In this document: piece by piece, positions 56,181 to 64,000 of the stretch | Position numbering within the stretch: position 1 is the stretch's first letter | Layout: each line of letters starts with the position of its first letter | Source of the DNA: Pseudomonas sp. 10S4 | Lineage (GTDB): Bacteria > Pseudomonadota > Gammaproteobacteria > Pseudomonadales > Pseudomonadaceae | Length of the DNA: 64,000 nucleotides | Reading direction: 5' to 3' | NCBI RefSeq assembly: GCF_034344865.1 | Contig: NZ_CP133774.1 | Span: 3,348,001-3,412,000, forward strand | Translations under genes and position numbers: made by a program | The notes under the pieces: generated by a model | Database searches by the model: none | Told to the model about the DNA's origin: nothing | Seen by the model: the letters and a program-made list of their open reading frames with translations, nothing else

Positions 56181-57545
56181 ATGAACCAGCGACCGAACAA
56201 TCAATTGTTCGATGCCTATTTCACTGCCCGCGATATGCGCGAAGTGTTCTGCGATCAGGGCCGGGTTCAGGCCATGCTCGATTTCGAAGCCGCACTGGCC
56301 CGGGCCGAGGCGCGCGTCGGGTTGATTCCTCAAACGGCTGTCGCCGCAATCGAAGCCGCTTGTCAGGCCGGGCATTACGATTTTGGCGCCCTCGGTGAAG
56401 CGATTGCCACGGCCGGCAATTCGGCGATCCCGCTGGTCAAGGCCTTGGGTAAACAGATTGCCGCGAACGACGCCGAAGCCGAGCGTTACGTGCACTTGGG
56501 CGCCACCAGTCAGGACGTGATGGACTCGGGTCTGGTGTTGCAACTGCGTCGTGCACTGGCGCTGATCGAAAACGATTTGGCGCAGTTGGGGGAAACCCTC
56601 GCGACCCAGGCTCAACGTTACGCCGCCACAACCCTGGCCGGACGCACCTGGTTGCAACACGCGACGCCGGTCACCCTCGGGATGAAAATCGCCGGTTGGC
56701 TCGGTGCCGTGACCCGTAGTCGCCAGCGTCTGCGCGAACTGAAACCACGCTTGCTGGTGCTGCAATTCGGCGGCGCCTCCGGAACCCTGGCGGCCCTCGG
56801 CGAACAGGCGATGCCGATTGCCACAGCCTTGGCCGAAGAGCTGCAACTGGCGCTGCCGGAGCAACCCTGGCACACCCAGAGAGATCGGTTGGTGGAGTTC
56901 GGTTCGGTGCTCGGTTTGATCGCTGGCAGCCTCGGCAAGTTCGGTCGCGACATCAGCCTGTTGATGCAGACCGAAGCGGCTGAAGCCTTCGAACCCTCGG
57001 CGCCGGGCAAGGGCGGTTCCTCGACCATGCCGCACAAACGCAACCCGGTGGGCGCGGCGGTGTTGATCGGTGCGGCGACGCGGGTGCCGGGTTTGCTCTC
57101 GACCTTATTCAGCGCCATGCCGCAAGAACACGAGCGCAGCCTCGGCCTGTGGCATGCCGAGTGGGAAACCCTGCCGGAGATTTGCTGCCTGGTGTCCGGC
57201 AGTTTGCAGCAGGCACTGCTGGTCGCCGAAGGCCTGGAAGTGGACGCGATGCGCATGGCCCGCAACCTCGACTTGACCCAAGGTCTGGTGCTGGCCGAAG
57301 CGGTGAGCATCGTTCTCGCGCAACGAGTCGGCCGCGATACCGCGCACCATCTGCTGGAACAATGCTGCAAACGCGCAGTGGCCGAACAGCGTCATCTACG
57401 CGCGGTCCTCGGCGATGAGCCGCAAGTGACCGCTGAGCTTTCACCTGCTGAACTGGATCGACTGCTGGACCCTGCCCACTACCTCGGCCAGGCCCATACC
57501 TGGGTCGAGCGCGCGGTGGCTGAACATTTTGCGTTGACTGCCTGA
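56181..57545 (+). CDS. pcaB: 3-carboxy-cis,cis-muconate cycloisomerase PcaB
   Basis: A 454-residue fumarase/argininosuccinate lyase-superfamily enzyme that lactonises beta-carboxy-cis,cis-muconate. The superfamily signature GGSSTMPHKRNPVGAAV is near residue 280, and HLGATSQDVMDSGLVLQLRR is the other active-site region. The start at 56181 gives the conserved MNQRPNN start. It is followed by pcaD after 11 bases. Confidence 0.94.
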   Translation: MNQRPNNQLFDAYFTARDMREVFCDQGRVQAMLDFEAALARAEARVGLIPQTAVAAIEAACQAGHYDFGALGEAIATAGNSAIPLVKALGKQIAANDAEAERYVHLGATSQDVMDSGLVLQLRRALALIENDLAQLGETLATQAQRYAATTLAGRTWLQHATPVTLGMKIAGWLGAVTRSRQRLRELKPRLLVLQFGGASGTLAALGEQAMPIATALAEELQLALPEQPWHTQRDRLVEFGSVLGLIAGSLGKFGRDISLLMQTEAAEAFEPSAPGKGGSSTMPHKRNPVGAAVLIGAATRVPGLLSTLFSAMPQEHERSLGLWHAEWETLPEICCLVSGSLQQALLVAEGLEVDAMRMARNLDLTQGLVLAEAVSIVLAQRVGRDTAHHLLEQCCKRAVAEQRHLRAVLGDEPQVTAELSPAELDRLLDPAHYLGQAHTWVERAVAEHFALTA

Positions 57546-57556
57546 AGGAGACTGCT

Positions 57557-58363
57557 GTGGCATTCGTACAACTCGCCGAGGGCGAACTGCACTACCAAAT
57601 TCAAGGGCCGCAACTCGATGGCCCGGTCGATGCGCCGGTGCTGGTGTTGTCCAACTCGTTGGGCACCGACCTGCACATGTGGGACGCGCAGATTTCAGCG
57701 TTCACCGAGCATTTCCGGGTGCTACGTTTCGACACCCGTGGCCATGGTCAATCGTTGGTGACGCCGGGACCTTACAGCATCGAGCAATTGGGCCGTGACG
57801 TGCTGGCGCTGCTGGATGCGTTGCACATCGAACGTGCGCATTTCTGTGGCTTGTCCATGGGCGGCTTGATCGGCCAATGGCTGGGGATCAATGCCGGCCA
57901 ACGTTTGAACAAACTGATCGTTTGCAACACCGCCGCGAAAATCGGCGACCCGTCGGTGTGGAACCCGCGAATCGAAACCGTGGTGCGTGACGGCCCGGCA
58001 GCGATGGTCGCGTTGCGTGATGCGTCGATTGCGCGCTGGTTTACGGCTGATTTTTCCGAGGCCAATCCGGCGGCGGCGAAGAAGATCACCGACATGCTCG
58101 CCGCCACTTCACCTGAAGGTTACGCAGCCAATTGCGCCGCCGTGCGCGATGCTGATTTTCGTGATCAGTTGTCCTCGATCAAGGTGCCGCTGCTGGTGAT
58201 CGCGGGTACCGAAGACGCGGTCACGCCGCCGTCCGGTGGGCACTTTATTCAGGAACACGTGCAGGGCGCCGAGTACGCCGAGTTCTACGCCGCGCACCTG
58301 TCCAACGTCCAGGCCGGCGCCGCGTTCAGCGAGCGGGTGCTGGCGTTTTTGTCGAACCATTGA
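57557..58363 (+). CDS. pcaD: 3-oxoadipate enol-lactonase PcaD
   Basis: A 268-residue alpha/beta-hydrolase that opens the enol-lactone to beta-ketoadipate. The nucleophile is in GLSMGGLIGQWLG (Ser near 99), the oxyanion region is VLSNSLGTDLHMWDAQ, the acid is in VIAGTEDAVTP and the His is in YAAHLSNVQ. It starts with GTG, with GAAGGAG 8 bases upstream. It is tightly linked to pcaB and pcaC. Confidence 0.93.
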   Translation: MAFVQLAEGELHYQIQGPQLDGPVDAPVLVLSNSLGTDLHMWDAQISAFTEHFRVLRFDTRGHGQSLVTPGPYSIEQLGRDVLALLDALHIERAHFCGLSMGGLIGQWLGINAGQRLNKLIVCNTAAKIGDPSVWNPRIETVVRDGPAAMVALRDASIARWFTADFSEANPAAAKKITDMLAATSPEGYAANCAAVRDADFRDQLSSIKVPLLVIAGTEDAVTPPSGGHFIQEHVQGAEYAEFYAAHLSNVQAGAAFSERVLAFLSNH

Positions 58364-58373
58364 GGGTTTTTTT

Positions 58374-58766
58374 GTGGACGAGAAACAACGTTACGACGAG
58401 GGCTTGAAAGTCCGCCGCGCGGTCCTCGGCGATGCTCACGTCGACCGCAGCCTGAACGCGCTGACCGAGTTCAACTCGGAGTTCCAGGAGATGATCACCC
58501 GTCACGCCTGGGGCGATATCTGGACCCGCCCGGGCCTGGAGCGCCACACCCGCAGCCTGATCACCATCGCCATGCTGATCGGCATGAATCGCAACGAAGA
58601 GCTCAAGTTGCACCTGCGCGCCGCCGCCAATAACGGCGTGACCCGTGGCGAGATCAAGGAGGTGATCATGCAGAGCGCGATTTATTGCGGGATTCCGGCG
58701 GCGAATGCGACGTTCCATCTGGCGGAATCGGTTTGGGATGAGTTGGGGGTTGAGTCTCGGGAGTGA
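58374..58766 (+). CDS. pcaC: 4-carboxymuconolactone decarboxylase PcaC
   Basis: A 130-residue AhpD-fold decarboxylase that turns gamma-carboxymuconolactone into the enol-lactone for PcaD. Typical segments are RRAVLGDAHVDRSLNALTEF, TRPGLERHTRSLITIAMLIG and EIKEVIMQSAIYCGIPAANA. The start is GTG at 58374, with GAGGG about 7 bases upstream; longer in-frame starts lie inside pcaD. It ends the pcaBDC run. Confidence 0.93.
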   Translation: MDEKQRYDEGLKVRRAVLGDAHVDRSLNALTEFNSEFQEMITRHAWGDIWTRPGLERHTRSLITIAMLIGMNRNEELKLHLRAAANNGVTRGEIKEVIMQSAIYCGIPAANATFHLAESVWDELGVESRE

Positions 58767-58796
58767 TCTTCGGGATTTGTAGCGTTTGGGCTGACG

Positions 58797-58929
58797 CTAT
58801 CGCGAGCAAGCTCGCTCCTACAGGGGAATGCGACTTCCTGTAGGAGCGAGGCTTGCCCGCGAAGGCGTTGTGTCAGTCGATATCAATGTTGCCTGACACA
58901 CCGCTTTCGCGAGCAAGCTCGCTCCCACA
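58797..58929. repeat. Triple REP cluster
   Basis: Three REP copies: CGCGAGCAAGCTCGCTCCTA, then inverted TGTAGGAGCGAGGCTTGCCC, then CGCGAGCAAGCTCGCTCCCA, between convergent pcaC and the porin gene. Confidence 0.85.
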
Positions 58930-58941
58930 TTTCGTCCGTGT

Positions 58942-60201
58942 TTACAGCAGGCTGATCGGGTAACTGACGATCAACCGGTTCTCATCAAACTCGTTGTTGT
59001 TGAAGTCCCGACGCAAGCTCGAGTTGCGCCATTTGACGTTCAGGTTCTTGAGCGTGCCGCTTTGCACGGTGTAGCCCAGTTCACTTTCGCGGCCCCATTC
59101 CTTGCCGTCGGTGGTGGTGGCGGTGTGCACGTTGTCACCGCTGATATAGCGGTTCATCAGGGTCAGGCCCGGCACGCCCAGAGCGGCGAAGTTGTAGTCG
59201 TGGCGCAGTTGCCAGGATCGCTCTTGGGCGTTGTCATAGCTGTTGTTGTAACTGTCGTTGGCCAGGGTTCCGCCGCTGGTACCGTTGACGCGCATCCAGG
59301 CGCTGTCGCCGGTGAGTTTTTGCAGGCCGACGTAGAAGGTGCTGCCGCCGTATCTGGCCGAGAACAGGCCGGACCAGGTCTTGTTGTCCAGTTCGCCAGC
59401 CAGGGCGCTGCCGTCGTCCTTGCCATAGAAGAACCCGATGTTGGCGCCCAACGTCCAGTCGCCGATGGGTTGCGTATGGGTCAGGTTTACGAATTGCTGG
59501 CTGTAGATGTCCTTGAGTTCCGCGTTCCACAGGCCGATTTGGGTGTGCTTGTCGTTGAACGTGTATTCGCCGCCCTGGAAGTTGAAACGGTCCGAGGTGA
59601 TCGCGGCTTTTCCGACCATCGACATGTCGGTCATGCTGCTGTCGTCCCGTGGACTGTTGGCGCGGAACTGGCCGCCGTAGAGCGTCAGGCCGTCGATTTC
59701 CTTCGAGGTGATCTGCCCGCCACGGAAGGTTTGCGGCAGGGAGCGGCCGTCATCCGAACGCAGAATCGGCAACACCGGCATCCACTCGCCAACCTTCACT
59801 TCGGTCTGGGACAGCTTGGCCTTGAACGCCACGTTGGTACGGCCAAAGGTGTCCGCCGGGCGCCCGTCGTGATCAAGCGGCAGCAACTGGGTGCCGCCGG
59901 TGCCTTTGCCGCCATCGAGTTTCACCGAGTACAACCCCAGCACGTCCATACCGAACCCGACGGTGCCCTGAGTGAACCCGGACTTGGCGTCGAGGATAAA
60001 ACTTTGCGTCCACTCCTGAGCCAAGCCCTGGGCCTTGGTCGGGTTGGTGAAATTGCGGTTGATGAAGAAGTTGCGCAGGTTCAGGTCGACCTTGGCCCCA
60101 TCGACAAAACCCGACTCATCGGCCACGGCGGGCAGGGCGCTGCCGGCCAGTGTGGCGGCGATGAGGCTGGGAAACAGGTACTGCGCGGTGGAAGGCTTCA
60201 T
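58942..60201 (-). CDS. OprD family outer membrane porin
   Basis: A 419-residue porin with a signal peptide (AATLAGSALPAVADESGFVD) and an 18-strand OprD-type barrel ending in an aromatic/hydrophobic C-terminus (RLIVSYPISLL). SFILDAKSGFTQGTVGFGMD and the GEWMPVLPILRSDDGRSLPQ loop are family features. Its position after pcaC suggests it is the PcaP/BenF-like aromatic acid porin known from P. putida, but it is transcribed towards pcaC, so co-regulation is inferred only. Confidence 0.85.
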   Translation of the reverse strand: MKPSTAQYLFPSLIAATLAGSALPAVADESGFVDGAKVDLNLRNFFINRNFTNPTKAQGLAQEWTQSFILDAKSGFTQGTVGFGMDVLGLYSVKLDGGKGTGGTQLLPLDHDGRPADTFGRTNVAFKAKLSQTEVKVGEWMPVLPILRSDDGRSLPQTFRGGQITSKEIDGLTLYGGQFRANSPRDDSSMTDMSMVGKAAITSDRFNFQGGEYTFNDKHTQIGLWNAELKDIYSQQFVNLTHTQPIGDWTLGANIGFFYGKDDGSALAGELDNKTWSGLFSARYGGSTFYVGLQKLTGDSAWMRVNGTSGGTLANDSYNNSYDNAQERSWQLRHDYNFAALGVPGLTLMNRYISGDNVHTATTTDGKEWGRESELGYTVQSGTLKNLNVKWRNSSLRRDFNNNEFDENRLIVSYPISLL

Positions 60202-60466
60202 GGGCTCGGGTCTCTCTAATTGTTAGGGGTGAAACGGGGCGCTGCCGCAACCTGGGGGTGCAGACACAAGATTCGAAATCGGGGGAAGAACGGGCGAAAT
60301 CAGCCGGACAGGGCAGGGCGCGGGGGCATGGTGTCGAACCTGTTGTTATTGGTTTTGTGGAGCGAATGGTGCGGGGGATGGGCGGAGGGATTCAATTGGG
60401 GAAAGCGGGTTTTGGGCGATTATCGAACGTAAGATGGTTTGGGTTTTTGGGTGAGGTTCAGGGCCT

Positions 60467-60551
60467 CTTCGCGAGCAAGCCCGCTCCCACATTCGACCGA
60501 GTTCCTCCAGGATGAATACGGTTAAATGTGGGAGCGGGCTTGCTCGCGAAG
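60467..60551. repeat. REP pair (inverted)
   Basis: A perfect 26-bp inverted pair (60467-60492 and 60526-60551) of the AGCAAGCCCGCTCCCACAT type. Confidence 0.88.
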
Positions 60552-60590
60552 GGGTCATGAGTGTCGACACAACTTTTTCCTGCAGCCAAC

Positions 60591-60615
60591 AAAAAGCCCA
60601 CCAATCGGTGGGCTT
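60591..60615 (-). terminator. Rho-independent terminator of emhC
   Basis: AAGCCCACC pairs with GGTGGGCTT. On the minus strand the stem is followed by a T run (60591-60595), 20 bases after the emhC stop. Confidence 0.88.
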
Positions 60616-60634
60616 CTTGTTTTTCAAAGCGCTA

Positions 60635-62095
60635 TCAGAACAACTTCAACTTCGGCGCTTCTTCTTTCAACGGCTCGTTCTTCGCCGTTTGTTCGTTCCA
60701 GCCACCACCCAGCGCCTTGTACAGATTGACTGCGCTGTTCAACTGCGCCAAACGGTCGGTGATCAGCGCCTGTTGGGCACTGAACAGCTGACGCTGGGCG
60801 TCGAGGAAGGTCAGGTTGCTGTCGACACCAATGCGGTAGCGACGCTCGGCCAGACGGTAGTAGTCCTGGTTCGCGGTAACGAAATCACGCTGAGCCTGCA
60901 ACTGATCGGTGTAGGTCTGGCGGGCAGCCAGGCCGTCGGCGACTTCCTGGAAGGCCGTTTGAATGGACTTCTCGTAGTTCGCCACGCCGATGTCTTTCTG
61001 GATTTTCGAGTAATCCAGGCTGGCGCGCAGGCTGCCGGCGTTGAAGATCGGCAGGTTGATCTGCGGCGAGAACAGCCAGGTGCCCGAACCACCCTTGAAC
61101 AGACCGGACAGGTCCGGGCTCAGGGTCCCGGCATTGGCGGTCAGGCTGATGCTCGGGAAGAACGCCGCTCGCGCCGCGCCGATGTTGGCGTTGGCGGCTT
61201 TCAGGTTGTATTCGGCCTGGAGGATATCCGGACGACGTTGCAGCAAGTCCGACGGCAAGCCCGGCGGAACATCGCTCAGCAGGTCATCAGACAGTGGCTT
61301 GGCGGCTTGCAGATTGGCCGGGACGCCGGTGCCGAGCAGCAGCACCAGGCTGTTTTCATCCTGGGCGACCTGACGGGTGTACTTGGCCAGTTGCGCCCGG
61401 GCGTTTTCCACCGAGGTACGCGACTGCGCCAGGTCCAGGGCCGAAGCGACACCAACTTCGTTGCTGCGCGCGGTGAGCTTGTAGCTCTGCTCGAACGCAC
61501 CGAGGGTGTCCTGGGTCAGTTTCAGCAGTTCCTTGTCGGCCTGCCAGGTCATGTAGGCGTTGGCCACACTGGCCACCAGGCTGATCTGGGTACTGCGCCG
61601 TGCTTCTTCGGTGGCGAAGTACTTCTGCAGGGCTTCTTCGCTCAGGCTGCGAACCCGACCAAACAGGTCGAGCTCATAGGCGCTGATGCCGACCGTGGCC
61701 GAGTACGAGCTGCTGATACCCGCTTTACCGCTCGTCGAGGCGTCCGCCGGGAGCCGCTGACGGCTGCCGGTGCCATTGGCCGAGATGGCCGGGTACAGAT
61801 CGGCACGCTGGATGCGGTACTGAGCGGAGAACGCGTCGATGTTCAGGGCCGCGACACGCAGGTCACGGTTGTTTTCCAGGGCTACCTGAATCATCTGTTG
61901 CAGTGCCGGGTCATGGAAAAACTGCTTCCAGCCCTGTTCGGCGGCAGCCTGGCTAGGCGCCTGGGCCGGCGAATACGCCGGGCCTTGCGGGTATTGGTTT
62001 GCCACCGGAGCTGCAGGCTGCTGATAGTCAGGAATCAGCGAGCAGCCGCCAAGCACGAAAGCGGCGACGGCTAGGGAGAGTAGCGACTTGCTCAT
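60635..62095 (-). CDS. emhC: RND efflux outer membrane channel EmhC/TtgC (OprM family)
   Basis: A 486-residue outer-membrane factor. The lipobox is VLGGC (Cys 18). The TolC-like repeats are clear ([60 protein letters not shown]). With the RND pump EmhB and adaptor EmhA it forms the tripartite system for hydrophobic drugs, solvents and phenazine-like or aromatic compounds. Its start overlaps the emhB stop by 4 bases, so they share a transcript. The gene order after the pca locus matches pcaP-ttgC-ttgB in P. putida. Confidence 0.92.
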   Translation of the reverse strand: MSKSLLSLAVAAFVLGGCSLIPDYQQPAAPVANQYPQGPAYSPAQAPSQAAAEQGWKQFFHDPALQQMIQVALENNRDLRVAALNIDAFSAQYRIQRADLYPAISANGTGSRQRLPADASTSGKAGISSSYSATVGISAYELDLFGRVRSLSEEALQKYFATEEARRSTQISLVASVANAYMTWQADKELLKLTQDTLGAFEQSYKLTARSNEVGVASALDLAQSRTSVENARAQLAKYTRQVAQDENSLVLLLGTGVPANLQAAKPLSDDLLSDVPPGLPSDLLQRRPDILQAEYNLKAANANIGAARAAFFPSISLTANAGTLSPDLSGLFKGGSGTWLFSPQINLPIFNAGSLRASLDYSKIQKDIGVANYEKSIQTAFQEVADGLAARQTYTDQLQAQRDFVTANQDYYRLAERRYRIGVDSNLTFLDAQRQLFSAQQALITDRLAQLNSAVNLYKALGGGWNEQTAKNEPLKEEAPKLKLF

Positions 62096-64000
62096 TGGCC
62101 AGCCTCTTTAGGAGTTTCAATGGCGTCATCCTGGTCAGTTTTCTTGCGCTGGCCAATGGACGACACGGTAACGAAGAACAGTGGGACCCAGAAGATCGCC
62201 AGGATCGTGGCCGTGATCATACCGCCAATTACCCCGGTACCGATCGCATGCTGGCTACCCGAACCGGCGCCAGTGGAGATCGCCAACGGAACCACACCCA
62301 GAACGAAGGCCAGCGAGGTCATGATGATCGGTCGCAGACGCATCCGGCAGGCTTCAATAGCCGCCTCGCGCAGGCTGCGTCCTTGCTCGTGCAAGTCCTT
62401 GGCGAATTCGACGATCAGAATGGCGTTTTTCGATGCCAGACCGATGGTCGTCAACAGGCCCACCTGGAAGTACACGTCATTGGACAGACCGCGCAGGCTG
62501 GTGGCCATCAATGCACCGATGATCCCCAGTGGCACCACGAGCATAACCGCGATCGGAATCGACCAGCTCTCATACAGCGCCGCCAGACACAGGAACACCA
62601 TCAGCAGCGACAGCGCGTACAACGCTGGCGCTTGCGAGCCGGACAGCCGCTCCTCGTAGGACAAACCGGTCCAGGAAATGCCGACACCGGCCGGTAGTTT
62701 CTTGGCGATGGCTTCGACTTCGGCCATGGCTTCACCGGTGGAGTAGCCCGGCGCCGGGGCACCGAGGATTTCCATCGCTTCCACGCCGTTGTAACGGGCC
62801 AGTTTCGGCGAGCCGTACACCCACTCACCTTTGGCGAACGCGGAGAACGGCACCATGGTGCCCGCGCTGTTGCGCACGTACCATTTCTTCAGGTCTTCAG
62901 GGCTCATGCGAGCGCCTGCCTGACCTTGCACGTAAACCTTCTTCACCCGACCACGGTCGATAAAGTCGTTGACGTAGCTACTACCGAAGGAAATCGACAA
63001 CGTGCTGTTGATGTCAGCGAGGGTCAGGCCGAGGGCGCTGGCTTTCTCGTCGTCGATTTCCAGTTGGTATTGCGGCTCATCGTTCAGGCCGTTCGGACGC
63101 ACCTGATACAACACTTTGCTCTGCGCAGCCATACCCAGGAACTGGTTACGGGCAGCCATCAGTTTGTCGTGACCGATACCGGCGCGGTCTTGCAGGAACA
63201 CGTCGAAACCGGTGGCGTTACCCAACTCCAGTACCGCTGGCGGTGCGAAGGCGAACACCATCGCATCACGGAAGGTAAAGAAGTGCTGCTGGGCGCGGCC
63301 TGCCAGGGCAAACACGCTGTTGCTCGCGTCACGCTCGCCCCACGGTTTGAGCATGATGAACGCCAGGCCGGAGCTCTGCCCGCGACCGGCGAAGTTGAAG
63401 CCGTTCACGGTAAACACCGAAGCCACCGAACCGGACTCTTTCTCCAGCAGGTAGGAACGCATCTCGTCGATCACCACTTGCGTGCGTTCGGCGCTGGAAC
63501 CGGCCGGGGTTTGCACCTGGGCGAACAGTACGCCCTGGTCTTCTTCCGGAAGGAACGCAGTCGGAATGCGGGTGAACAGCCAGATCATGCCAACGATGAT
63601 GATCAAGTAGGCCAGCAGATACGGTGCCTTGTGCGTGAGCATGTTGCCGACACCGCGCTCGTAGCTTTTGACGCCACGGTCGAAGTTGCGGTTGAACCAG
63701 CCAAAGAAGCCGCGTTTCGGTGTGCCGTGCTCGCCTTTCGGAATCGCCTTGAGCATGGTGGCGCAAAGCGCCGGGGTGAAGATCAGGGCAACCAATACCG
63801 ACAAGGCCATGGCCGAGACGATGGTGATGGAGAACTGTTTGTAGATCACACCGGTAGAACCGCTGAAGAACGCCATCGGCAGCAGTACCGCCGACAGCAC
63901 CAGAGCGATACCGACCAGTGCACCCTGGATCTGCCCCATGGATTTCTTGGTGGCCTCCTTGGGTGACAGGCCTTCCTCGCTCATCACCCGCTCGACGTTT
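62092..64000 (-). CDS. emhB: RND efflux pump EmhB/TtgB/MexB, C-terminal part (partial)
   Basis: The gene runs off the right edge; about 636 of some 1050 residues are present. The frame stays open to 64000 (NVERV then [20 protein letters not shown]), so the apparent start at 63987 is internal. The HAE1-type motifs are present: [20 protein letters not shown] (helix 4 region), [19 protein letters not shown] and the large periplasmic loop, and the final helices ([20 protein letters not shown]). The protein pumps hydrophobic antibiotics and aromatics using proton energy. It overlaps emhC. Confidence 0.93.
   Translation of the reverse strand, partial: NVERVMSEEGLSPKEATKKSMGQIQGALVGIALVLSAVLLPMAFFSGSTGVIYKQFSITIVSAMALSVLVALIFTPALCATMLKAIPKGEHGTPKRGFFGWFNRNFDRGVKSYERGVGNMLTHKAPYLLAYLIIIVGMIWLFTRIPTAFLPEEDQGVLFAQVQTPAGSSAERTQVVIDEMRSYLLEKESGSVASVFTVNGFNFAGRGQSSGLAFIMLKPWGERDASNSVFALAGRAQQHFFTFRDAMVFAFAPPAVLELGNATGFDVFLQDRAGIGHDKLMAARNQFLGMAAQSKVLYQVRPNGLNDEPQYQLEIDDEKASALGLTLADINSTLSISFGSSYVNDFIDRGRVKKVYVQGQAGARMSPEDLKKWYVRNSAGTMVPFSAFAKGEWVYGSPKLARYNGVEAMEILGAPAPGYSTGEAMAEVEAIAKKLPAGVGISWTGLSYEERLSGSQAPALYALSLLMVFLCLAALYESWSIPIAVMLVVPLGIIGALMATSLRGLSNDVYFQVGLLTTIGLASKNAILIVEFAKDLHEQGRSLREAAIEACRMRLRPIIMTSLAFVLGVVPLAISTGAGSGSQHAIGTGVIGGMITATILAIFWVPLFFVTVSSIGQRKKTDQDDAIETPKEAGQ

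Larger units (their letters stand above)
60202..60634. other. Intergenic region with REP pair and terminator
   Basis: A 433-base gap with no credible gene. It holds the porin promoter region, a GC-rich purine-rich stretch, a REP pair and the emhC terminator. Confidence 0.6.

Overview
The window is a Pseudomonas chromosome, most likely from the P. fluorescens group. The evidence is dense REP palindromes of the fluorescent-pseudomonad type (core TGTGGGAGCGGGCTTGCTCGCG), a complete pca (protocatechuate/beta-ketoadipate) locus followed by an OprD-family porin and an EmhBC/TtgBC-type RND pump in the order seen in P. putida, BraCDEFG-type transport genes, and small Pseudomonas proteins such as CcoM. 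Coding is dense and GC-rich. No rRNA, tRNA or CRISPR array was seen.

Layout. 1-0.7 kb: 3' end of an IS110/IS1111-type element abutting a REP. 0.7-5.7 kb: two SEC-C proteins around a LEA-like lipoprotein, a frameshifted DUF6231 gene, an OmpA-like lipoprotein with a decayed tandem copy, DUF1145, a collagen-like secreted protein and a CopD-like membrane protein. 5.7-14.8 kb: dinG, a secreted agarase-like glycosidase, a serine beta-lactamase-like hydrolase, an OmpA protein with a histone-H1-like tail, a frameshifted pdxH, and a glycine-zipper lipoprotein. 14.8-16.3 kb: an AT-rich bacteriocin module (S-type pyocin-like protein with a colicin E3-type rRNase tail, plus a putative immunity gene). 16.4-23.4 kb: nhaA, a cysteine-synthase-like PLP enzyme, an FAD oxidoreductase, a lipoprotein, and a short-chain dehydrogenase divergent from its LysR regulator. 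23.6-24.2 kb: a two-gene unit of an unknown small protein and a second acyl carrier protein, preceded by a LuxR-type box. 24.2-29.2 kb: livFGMH and the binding protein. 30.2-32.4 kb: a solitary large tubulin/FtsZ-superfamily protein. 32.6-47 kb: NAD-dependent dehydrogenase, MHYT-GGDEF-EAL protein, YkgJ cysteine-cluster protein, MFS transporter, rapA (frameshifted), aminotransferase/RidA/LysR unit, ccoM and a Pit phosphate transporter. 47.7-60.2 kb: pcaR, pcaK, pcaIJF, pcaHG, pcaT (frameshifted), pcaBDC and a porin. 60.6 kb to the end: emhC and partial emhB.

How the genes work together. The pca locus carries uptake (porin, PcaK, PcaT), ring cleavage (PcaHG), lactonisation and hydrolysis (PcaB, PcaC, PcaD), CoA activation (PcaIJ) and thiolysis (PcaF), turning protocatechuate into succinyl-CoA and acetyl-CoA. 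PcaR-like operator dyads lie upstream of pcaR, pcaK and pcaI. The liv/bra genes form one branched-chain amino acid ABC importer with an attenuator-like hairpin between the binding protein and the permease genes.

Caveat. Five otherwise well-conserved genes (DUF6231, pdxH, the pyocin-like toxin, rapA, pcaT) are each broken by what looks like a single missing base, mostly in short homopolymers. Sequencing or assembly indels are the simplest explanation, but this cannot be proved from the sequence alone.
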